Below are positions 1 through 7,741 of a stretch of DNA of 15,870 bases, piece after piece (positions within the stretch are counted from its first letter, which is position 1; every line of letters starts with the position of its first letter). The DNA lies in contig JAFQOB010000011.1 in the NCBI GenBank assembly GCA_017395725.1, positions 1 through 15,870 on the forward strand, read 5' to 3'. The notes under the pieces are model-generated. The model was not told the origin of the DNA, ran no database searches, and saw nothing but the letters and a program-made list of their open reading frames with translations. Position numbers and translations under genes: made by a program. The DNA comes from Clostridia bacterium. GTDB taxonomy: Bacteria; Bacillota_A; Clostridia; Oscillospirales; CAG-272.

Positions 1-1310
1 ATGCTGTTTTGGTTAACAGCAGCGACCTTAAGTGTAAGATTTTAAATGATAAACATTTACCTACTATAAAACAATATCTTGAAGAGCTAATCGGTTATCC
101 GATTAACGTTACAATACTTTCGAGACAAAACAGCGAACCCAACCTTATGCCATATATAGAGGGAAAAGTTACCGAACCTAAGGAAAATAAAGCTGAAAAG
201 ATAACGACGGTATCCGAGCTTACCTTTGACGAAGGCGATACTGATGAGGTTACGTTTGAGCAGGCAAGTAATATTTTTCCGCCTTACCACACACAGTATA
301 CTTTCGATAACTTTATTGTGGGTAACTCAAATAAGTTTGCTTATGAGGCTTGTATATCGGTATGCAATAATCCGGCGACACATTTTAATCCTTTGTTTAT
401 TTACGGACAAAGCGGTCTCGGAAAGACACACCTTTTATACGCGATAAATAATTATATTCTCAGTAAGAACAGTAAGGCAAGTATTGTTTATGTTAAGGGT
501 GAAGATTTTGCAAGTCAGCTTATTGAAAATATAAGCAAGAAATCCAACGTTACTTTCAGAGAGAAGTTTAAAAATAAATTCAGAAAGACGGACTTTCTTC
601 TTATAGACGATATTCATTTTATTGCGGGTAAAGAGGCGACGCAGGAGGAGATATTCCATACGTTTAACGCACTTTATGACGCGGGTAAACAGATTATTAT
701 GACCAGCGACCGTCCTCCGAAAGAGATTAAGACCCTTGAAGACAGACTGAGAACACGTTTTGAAGACGGACTTATAGTTGATATTCAGCCACCCGATTAT
801 GAACTCAGAACCGCAATTATAAAAGATAAGGCAAAGAAGATGGGAGTTACTTTCCCACCTGACGTGCTGAACTATCTGTCCGAAAATTTGAGAAATAATA
901 TTCGTCAGATAGAGGGTGCAGTTAAGACACTTGCGGCTCACTCATTCTTAAAGGGTTCAAAGCTTGACCTTGACCTCGCAAAAGAATGTATATCGGTTAT
1001 TGTTTCAAATAATGAGCCGGTTGACGTTACGATTGAGAGAATATTTGAAAAGGTTTCAAAGAAATACAATATTTCCGAAAACGATTTGAAGGGCTCAAAG
1101 AGAAATCAAGAGGTTGCGAACGCAAGACATATTTGCATTTATATTATAAAGAATATGACAGACCTGTCTTTGAAGAAAATCGGCAATATTTTTTCAAGAG
1201 ACCACTCGACAGTTAAATCTTCTCTGAATAAGATTGAGACCGACATTAAAGAAAACTCAGTGCTTGAGATAGAAATAAACGAGCTTATGGACGAGATAAG
1301 AAAAAAATGA
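1..1310 (+). CDS. dnaA: Chromosomal replication initiator DnaA (5' end outside the window)
   Basis: DnaA binds DnaA boxes at oriC as an ATP-dependent filament, melts the DNA and loads the replicative helicase. The reading frame is open from base 3 to the TGA at 1308-1310, and a TTG at 9 is not the true start. The first visible residues (VNSSDLKCKI...) align with the middle of domain I, so about 45 residues are missing upstream. Domain III begins near nt 285 with YTFDNFIVGNSNKFA. It contains Walker A GQSGLGKT (nt 405-428), Walker B LLIDDIHF (about nt 597-620) and the arginine-rich LEDRLRTRFEDG segment. Domain IV, the DNA-binding part, ends with KKIGNIFSRDHSTV (to nt 1214). In the signature loop, FGGRDHTTV of well-studied DnaA is FSRDHSTV, one residue shorter. 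oriC and dnaN follow directly, as in Bacillus. Identification is secure; only the start is unseen. Confidence 0.97.
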   Translation, partial: AVLVNSSDLKCKILNDKHLPTIKQYLEELIGYPINVTILSRQNSEPNLMPYIEGKVTEPKENKAEKITTVSELTFDEGDTDEVTFEQASNIFPPYHTQYTFDNFIVGNSNKFAYEACISVCNNPATHFNPLFIYGQSGLGKTHLLYAINNYILSKNSKASIVYVKGEDFASQLIENISKKSNVTFREKFKNKFRKTDFLLIDDIHFIAGKEATQEEIFHTFNALYDAGKQIIMTSDRPPKEIKTLEDRLRTRFEDGLIVDIQPPDYELRTAIIKDKAKKMGVTFPPDVLNYLSENLRNNIRQIEGAVKTLAAHSFLKGSKLDLDLAKECISVIVSNNEPVDVTIERIFEKVSKKYNISENDLKGSKRNQEVANARHICIYIIKNMTDLSLKKIGNIFSRDHSTVKSSLNKIETDIKENSVLEIEINELMDEIRKK

Positions 1311-1317
1311 CGTCTCC

Positions 1318-1645
1318 CCACATTTTCCACAGGTGTTGAAAATGGTGTGGAAAACTTTTAGATGTAAATTAACTACTGTTTGTGCTACTTTACAGACTTG
1401 CTTTACAGAGTTTTCCACAGAAAAGTTTTCCAATAGAAACTTGTTGAAAAAAGATGGAAAAGTTTCCAAAAAACAAGGCTGTTGAAATCCACAGAAATTT
1501 CCAAAGGCTTCCAACAATTTATCAACAGGGAGAAATAAGTAAATTATTTACTGCCTATGCTGACTTTTTAACTTTCCAACATTATCAACAGGACCTACTA
1601 CAGCTATTACCACTACAATATGTATAATATATGTATTATGCATCT
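1318..1645. other. oriC: Probable replication origin (oriC): DnaA-box cluster plus unwinding region
   Basis: This gene-free stretch between dnaA and dnaN holds repeated 9-mers close to the DnaA box TTATCCACA. TTTTCCACA occurs at 1323-1331 and 1411-1419, and on the minus strand at 1346-1354. TTATCAACA occurs at 1519-1527 and 1582-1590, and weaker versions such as AAATCCACA at 1485-1493. Each strong site is one mismatch from consensus. The last box is followed by a triplet run and then AT-rich DNA around 1616-1641. The position matches the dnaA-dnaN half of the Bacillus origin. Whether a second box cluster lies upstream of dnaA cannot be seen here. Assignment rests on gene context and motif density, without a GC-skew or marker-frequency measurement. 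Confidence 0.88.
1582..1618 (+). promoter_or_regulatory. DnaA box followed by a DnaA-trio-like unwinding element
   Basis: The DnaA box TTATCAACA (1582-1590) is followed, after the short spacer GGAC, by eight in-phase triplets from 1595 to 1618. CTA occurs at 1595, 1598, 1604 and 1613, and TTA at 1607. On the complementary strand, read 3' to 5', these are GAT four times and AAT once. That is the DnaA-trio motif described for the Bacillus subtilis basal unwinding system, in which the DnaA filament extends from a box onto single strands. The AT-rich segment beyond is where melting would be expected. Three of the eight triplets do not fit the motif. Confidence 0.75.
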
Positions 1646-1701
1646 GACTTCCCAATTTTAAAAAAAGAATACAGAGGTATTGGCTTGTAAAGTAACAGGC
1701 A

Positions 1702-1781
1702 GTCAGGAGCTTCTCTCCCGAACCCTTGACAAGAGACCGCTTTTTGAAAAAAGCGCCTCTTGACTCCACCAAAAACTTTAA
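1702..1781. repeat. Dispersed intergenic hairpin repeat, family A, copy 1
   Basis: A GGAGC-TTCT-CTCCC segment and an AACCCTTGAC box are followed by a long hairpin at 1730-1762: CAAGAG, then GCTTTTTGAAAAAAGC, then CTCTTG. The tail is ACTCCACCAAAAACTTTA. The same modules in the same order occur at 4645-4718, and a shortened relative at 12018-12060. The core CTTTTTGAAAAAAG is shared while the outer stem differs but stays self-complementary, so base pairing seems conserved more than sequence. Some copies could act as terminators, but none ends in a convincing T-run. Confidence 0.7.
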
Positions 1782-1805
1782 TAAAGGGAATTAATGTAGT
1801 AATAT

Positions 1806-1819
1806 TGTTTGTACAAACA
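1806..1819. repeat. Perfect 14-bp palindrome
   Basis: TGTTTGTACAAACA is its own reverse complement. It lies in the gene-free DNA between oriC and dnaN, just before a REP-like element. It has the size of a dimeric regulator's operator, but no promoter is evident next to it. GTTTGTAC also occurs in the terminator stem at 15497-15504, so it may simply belong to the local repeat vocabulary. Confidence 0.45.
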
Positions 1820-1829
1820 TTGTAAAGTG

Positions 1830-1927
1830 GTCATTTCGAGTAGAGCGACCAACGGAAGCGGAATCGAGAAATCTCCGTTTGTACAGATTTGCTTATATGG
1901 AGATTCCTCGGCTTCGCTCGGAATGAC
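1830..1927. repeat. REP-like imperfect palindrome, about 98 bp
   Basis: The outer arms GTCATTTCGAG (1830-1840) and CTCGGAATGAC (1917-1927) are complementary at 10 of 11 positions. The inner arms CGAGAAATCTCC (1864-1875) and GGAGATTCCTCG (1899-1910) are complementary at 11 of 12. The arms resemble the GTCATTtCGA...GAGAAATCT palindromes scattered through many bacterial genomes, which are thought to be non-autonomous mobile repeats. No other copy is present in this window. Confidence 0.75.
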
Positions 1928-1943
1928 TATAAGGGTATAGTTC

Positions 1944-2118
1944 GCACAAACCAAGACGGCCCAAGTTCTTTGCCAAGCTTTCTGCGAAAGAAAGCGGGCC
2001 TACTTTCTTTGCGTAACGGACAGTCGAGGACGCCTGTCCCTACAATTCAACTATTATGTTCGCACAAACCTTTTATTAAAAGTTTCTTTGCCTACTTTCT
2101 TCCTTAAAGAAAGTAGGG
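1944..2118. repeat. Dispersed repeat family B, two adjacent copies
   Basis: GTTCGCACAAACC occurs at 1940-1952 and again at 2058-2070. Each is followed by an AGTTTCTTTGCC-like box and a CTTTCTT/AAGAAAG hairpin. In the second copy the hairpin is CCTACTTTCTT (2091-2101), loop CCTTA, AAGAAAGTAGG (2107-2117). Bases 2084-2118 are identical over 35 nt to 15630-15664, about 13.5 kb away. The first copy is more diverged, with CTTTCT-GCGAA-AGAAAG inside. Between them lies a CGAGGACGCCTGTCCCTACA segment. I see no coding sequence of known type here. Confidence 0.72.
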
Positions 2119-2167
2119 GGAAAAATACGAAAAAAATAATACTTATATAAAAAGAAAGGGAAATAAT

Positions 2168-3301
2168 ATGAAGATTATTTTCGAGAAAAACATTCTTAAC
2201 ACTGTTCTTACGGCTGCGATGAGTGCAGTATCCACAAAGAACATTATACCCGCGACATCGGGTATTCTTGTTACGACACAGGGTTCTGACAAGGTTACGA
2301 TTACAGCATACGACCTTGAAAAAGGTATTACTACAACAGTTCCGGCACAGGTACTTGAAGAGGGCGAATACGTTATAAACGCAATTCGTTTGAATCAGAT
2401 TGTAAAGACGCTTTCCGAAGGCAATATTACAATAGAGGTTGATGAAAAATGTATGACCAAAATTACGAACGGCCGTTCAGAGTTCAGTATGCCGGCTCTT
2501 CCCGGTTCTGACTTCCCCAGCACACCTACTGTTGATACCGGTAAGGACATTACGGTTCCTCAGTCAGTAATGAGAGCAATGATAAGCCGTACAATTTTTG
2601 CGGTTGCCCAGACTGACCAAAGACCTATTTACTGCGGAGTTTATTTTGAAGTAAAGGGTTCAAAGATAGTTGCAGTAAGCTGCGACTCTTTCAGACTTGC
2701 TTATACAGAGCAGGAATGTGAGATGCAGAAGAATGAAGAAGCTTATGCAGATATGAGCTTTATCGTTCCCGGAAAGACACTTATTGAACTTATGAAGTTC
2801 TTAAGTGATGATGAAGAAGAGGTTGTAAAGATAAGAATAGGCGGTAAACACGCATTATTTGAGGTTGGCGAATTTACCTTCTTTACAAGACTTCTTGAAG
2901 GACAGTACATTGATTACAACAGATATATTCCAAAGGATAACACTATTTTTGTAAACGTAAATACAGAAGAGTTTATGGACAGCTTAGAGAGAGCAGCACT
3001 TATCAGTGAAGAAAAGGCACAGGTAAGAAACTTTGTTAAGTGTAACTTTAACGAAAATGTTCTCGTAATTACAGCAAACGCCGTATCGGGTAACGTTTAC
3101 GACGAAGTTGCTATAGAAAAGACAGGAAGCGACCTTGAAATTGCGTTTACCTGCCGTTACTTGCTTGAAGCACTTAAGGTATGTAACGTAGAAAAGATTA
3201 AGCTTTCTATGTCAGGTCCTCTTCGCGCTATGGTTATTGAACCTGCAGAAGATGAAGAATCAAAATTCCTCTTTGTTACACTTCCCACAAGAATGAAATA
3301 A
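2168..3301 (+). CDS. dnaN: DNA polymerase III beta subunit (sliding clamp)
   Basis: DnaN forms a dimeric ring around DNA that tethers the replicative polymerase and serves as a docking platform for repair and replication-control proteins. The 377-residue length is typical. The start MKIIFEKNILNTVLTAAMSAVSTKN, the INAIRLNQIVKTLSEGNITIEVDE segment, FSMPALPGSDFPSTPTVD, and the end FVTLPTRMK match the three-domain clamp fold. The C-terminal residues that form the hydrophobic client pocket close the protein. The ATG at 2168 has GAAAGGG seven bases upstream. Repeat DNA lies before it and recF starts 7 nt after its stop. Identification is secure. Confidence 0.97.
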   Translation: MKIIFEKNILNTVLTAAMSAVSTKNIIPATSGILVTTQGSDKVTITAYDLEKGITTTVPAQVLEEGEYVINAIRLNQIVKTLSEGNITIEVDEKCMTKITNGRSEFSMPALPGSDFPSTPTVDTGKDITVPQSVMRAMISRTIFAVAQTDQRPIYCGVYFEVKGSKIVAVSCDSFRLAYTEQECEMQKNEEAYADMSFIVPGKTLIELMKFLSDDEEEVVKIRIGGKHALFEVGEFTFFTRLLEGQYIDYNRYIPKDNTIFVNVNTEEFMDSLERAALISEEKAQVRNFVKCNFNENVLVITANAVSGNVYDEVAIEKTGSDLEIAFTCRYLLEALKVCNVEKIKLSMSGPLRAMVIEPAEDEESKFLFVTLPTRMK

Positions 3302-3308
3302 TTTTTCT

Positions 3309-4388
3309 ATGGTTTGTAAGAAGATAAAGTTTAAAGACTTTAGAAATATAGAAGAAGCAGAGATAGACTTTTGCGACGGTGTTAATATTTTTTACGGTAA
3401 TAACGCCGAGGGAAAGACAAACGCTCTGGAAGGCATATATCTTTTTGCACACGGAAAAAGCTTTCGAACCTCGTCTGATAAGGATTTAATAAATTTTTCA
3501 AAGGAAATAAGCTTTTGTAAGATAGATTTTGAAGACTCCGTGAGAAAACACGATATGGAGATAAAGCTTGTCAGAGGCAGCCGAAAGCTATGCTACAGAA
3601 ACGGTGTTAATATAAAGAAGATGTCCGACTTTGTTGGATATTTCAGAGCAGTATTGTTTTGTCCCGAGCACTTGTCTATTATAAAAGACGGCCCTTCGGA
3701 GAGAAGAGCCTTCCTTGACGGAGCAATATGTCAGCTGAAGCCGATATATTTGTCCTCGCTTCAAAAATATAACAATATTCTTAATCAAAGAAATACTCTC
3801 ATAAAGAATTATGAAGAGGACAAGGATTCATTTAACCGTACTATAGAATTATGGTCGATGTATCTTGCCCATGAGGCAGCCCTTATTTCAAGAGAGAGAT
3901 ATGAATACGTAAAACAACTGAACCAACACGTAAACGAATTTTTTAACGATATGACTGTCGGAAGAGAAAAGACGTTTATGGAATATAATAAGGTTTTAAG
4001 CGAAGAGGAGTATTACAGTAAGCTAACACAGAATCTTGAAAAGGAGATTCAGGCGGGTACTACTCTTTACGGTGTTCATAAGGACGATATTGATATATAT
4101 TTGAATGACAGAGAGGCAAGAAGCTTTTGTTCACAGGGTCAGCAAAGATGTCTTGCACTTGCGATGAAGCTTGGAGAGGGAGAAATATCAAGACAGGTTA
4201 CGGGTGAATATCCGGTATTTCTGTTTGACGATATTTTCAGTGAGCTTGATTCAAAGAGAAAAGAATACGTTACGAATGGCATAAAGAAATGTCAGGTGAT
4301 TATTACAAGCTGTGAAAAGGACGGACTTGAGAATGTTGCCGGTAACGTTATTGAAGTAAATCAAGGCAGATATTCGAGGATAAAATAA
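3309..4388 (+). CDS. recF: DNA replication and repair protein RecF
   Basis: RecF is an SMC-like ATPase that, with RecO and RecR, loads RecA at single-strand gaps and stalled forks. The 359-residue length is usual. The N-terminus has IKFKDFRNIEEAEIDF and Walker A GNNAEGKTN (near residues 30-38), where the family often has GxNxxGKT. The ABC signature region is FCSQGQQRCLALAMKLGE, followed by Walker B VFLFDDIFSELD. The start is only 7 nt beyond the dnaN stop and lacks a clear Shine-Dalgarno site, which suggests translational coupling to dnaN. The small RNA-binding S4 gene usually found between dnaN and recF in Bacilli and many Clostridia is not present. Confidence 0.95.
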   Translation: MVCKKIKFKDFRNIEEAEIDFCDGVNIFYGNNAEGKTNALEGIYLFAHGKSFRTSSDKDLINFSKEISFCKIDFEDSVRKHDMEIKLVRGSRKLCYRNGVNIKKMSDFVGYFRAVLFCPEHLSIIKDGPSERRAFLDGAICQLKPIYLSSLQKYNNILNQRNTLIKNYEEDKDSFNRTIELWSMYLAHEAALISRERYEYVKQLNQHVNEFFNDMTVGREKTFMEYNKVLSEEEYYSKLTQNLEKEIQAGTTLYGVHKDDIDIYLNDREARSFCSQGQQRCLALAMKLGEGEISRQVTGEYPVFLFDDIFSELDSKRKEYVTNGIKKCQVIITSCEKDGLENVAGNVIEVNQGRYSRIK

Positions 4389-4390
4389 AT

Positions 4391-4639
4391 ATGTATATAC
4401 ATCTTGGAAACAAAAAGAATATTCGCGAAAAGGATATTGTCGGGATTTTTGATATGGACAACTCGACAATGTCAAAGGAGACCCGCAAATTTTTGAACAA
4501 GGCACAAAAGGACGGTAAGCTTATTACAACGGTTGATGAGATACCGAAGTCGATTATTCTTACAAGTAAAAACGTATATATGTCTCAACTTGCTCCGAAG
4601 TCACTTTACGGCAGACTGACGGAGAAGGATATAAGATAA
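4391..4639 (+). CDS. remB: RemB-like DUF370 protein
   Basis: The 82-residue protein begins MYIHLGNKKNIREKDIVGIFD and continues with PKSIILTSKNVYMSQLAPKSL. This matches the DUF370 family, in which Bacillus RemB (YaaB) lies in the same place between recF and gyrB. RemA and RemB relatives are small regulators linked to extracellular matrix and biofilm genes in Bacillus. The role of RemB here is not shown by the sequence. The ATG follows the recF stop by two bases, and GAGGA at 4376-4380, inside the end of recF, is its ribosome-binding site, so the two are translated from one message. No terminator with a T-run follows, only the hairpins of the gyrB leader. Confidence 0.88.
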   Translation: MYIHLGNKKNIREKDIVGIFDMDNSTMSKETRKFLNKAQKDGKLITTVDEIPKSIILTSKNVYMSQLAPKSLYGRLTEKDIR

Positions 4640-4641
4640 AA

Positions 4642-4718
4642 TTAGGGAGTTTCACTCCCTAACCCTCACCAAAGAAGCTTTTTGAAAAAAGCTCCTTTGG
4701 AAACCGCAAAAACTTTTA
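4642..4718. repeat. Dispersed hairpin repeat family A, copy 2
   Basis: Two hairpins stand in line. The first is TTAGGGAGT/ACTCCCTAA with loop TTC (4642-4662), a perfect 9-bp stem. The second runs 4669-4700: CCAAAG, AGCTTTTTGAAAAAAGCT, CTTTGG, with one internal A/C mismatch. The tail ACCGCAAAAACTTTTAA ends near 4717. The module order matches copy 1 at 1702-1781. The first hairpin could end remB transcripts but has no T-run after it. Confidence 0.7.
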
Positions 4719-4762
4719 AAAATTAGACAAATCAACCCTTTATTCAAGTTTTTTGAAGATTA

Positions 4763-6761
<1,999 letters not shown>

Positions 6762-6775
6762 GAGAAAAAATATAT

Positions 6776-7708
6776 ATGAGAATTGCAACAGTTACTCTTA
6801 ATCCGGCAATAGACAGAAATATTATATATGAAAACAGTTTGGCTGTTGGGGAACTGAACAGAGTATCGTCTGCTATAGTAAACGCAGGCGGAAAGGGCAT
6901 AAACGTTTCCCGAATGTTAAAAAAGCTTAACGAAGATACCCATATATATGGCTTTAACGGTGGACGAACGGGAAAGATGTTAGAAGATATTCTTCGTGAC
7001 GAGGGGATAAGGTGTGAATTTACACCGACTCTTTGTGAAACGAGAATGAATATTAAGATAACAGACAAAGACAATAAGGAAACCGAGATAAACGAAAAGG
7101 GCGGACCGATAAGAGAAGAAGAATATAAAAATCTTATGTCACTTTTATTGGAATCGACGGCAGATATATTTATAATCGGCGGAAGCACTCCCTTTGGACT
7201 TGAAAGTGATACGGTAAGAAAGATAACGGCAGCTTTAAAGCTTCGGGGAAAGACGGTTATAACCGATATTTCGGGAAGCTCTTTGGTTGAAGCGGTAAAG
7301 GAAAGACCGTATCTAATAAAGCCTAACAGAGAAGAGTTCGGTCAGCTTTTGGGATATACTCCCGAGGAAGATAAATACGTTGAAGAAGCTATAGGCTTTT
7401 ACAATAGGACAGGTATAGAAATAATACTAACCCTCGGAAAAAAAGGCGCTGTATATTCGGGCCGTGCGGGTAATTACCGTATAATTAATCCCGAGGTTAA
7501 GGCAAAGGGCTTTTCGGGTGCGGGAGATACGTTTCTTGCATCTTACGTATATGCAGTTTGCAATGATATGGAGATAAGACAAGCATTGGCATTTGCATCT
7601 GCGGCAAGCTTGTCAAAGGTTGAGCTTGAGGGAACGAATCTGCCCGACAAATTGACTATAGAAAACAATATTCAACGCGTTAAAGTATTTGAAATAAAGA
7701 ATCAATAA
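6776..7708 (+). CDS. PfkB-family hexose-phosphate kinase (1-phosphofructokinase-like)
   Basis: The 310-residue protein belongs to the ribokinase/PfkB fold, in the branch holding 1-phosphofructokinase (FruK), tagatose-6-phosphate kinase (LacC) and PfkB. The signs are VTLNPAIDRN at the start, the signature NAGGKGINVSRMLKKL (about residues 36-51), IGGSTPFGLESD, LIKPNREEF, and the C-terminal anion-hole and catalytic motif SGAGDTF with the general-base Asp. The family transfers phosphate from ATP to a sugar phosphate; the exact sugar cannot be read from sequence. The residues just before GAGD (KAKGF) differ from the usual VSTV or similar, so substrate choice is uncertain. No PTS transporter or DeoR regulator is adjacent. 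It lies between gyrB (14-nt gap) and gyrA (33-nt gap) on the same strand, with only a weak Shine-Dalgarno, so it is probably cotranscribed with gyrase. Confidence 0.87.
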   Translation: MRIATVTLNPAIDRNIIYENSLAVGELNRVSSAIVNAGGKGINVSRMLKKLNEDTHIYGFNGGRTGKMLEDILRDEGIRCEFTPTLCETRMNIKITDKDNKETEINEKGGPIREEEYKNLMSLLLESTADIFIIGGSTPFGLESDTVRKITAALKLRGKTVITDISGSSLVEAVKERPYLIKPNREEFGQLLGYTPEEDKYVEEAIGFYNRTGIEIILTLGKKGAVYSGRAGNYRIINPEVKAKGFSGAGDTFLASYVYAVCNDMEIRQALAFASAASLSKVELEGTNLPDKLTIENNIQRVKVFEIKNQ

Positions 7709-7741
7709 GTATAGAAGAAAAAGTTTATAAAAGGTGAAAAA

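Noticed and set aside
9..1310. TTG at base 9 as dnaA start
   Set aside because: The first residues match the middle of domain I and the frame stays open to the window edge, so the true start is upstream.
1889..2107. 72-codon plus-strand frame between oriC and dnaN
   Set aside because: It is made from repeat-element DNA, has no family similarity I can see and no convincing ribosome-binding site.
1311..2167. CRISPR array or tRNA genes in the large gap
   Set aside because: The repeats are palindromic and irregularly spaced without unique spacers, and no cloverleaf or tRNA-type sequence was seen.
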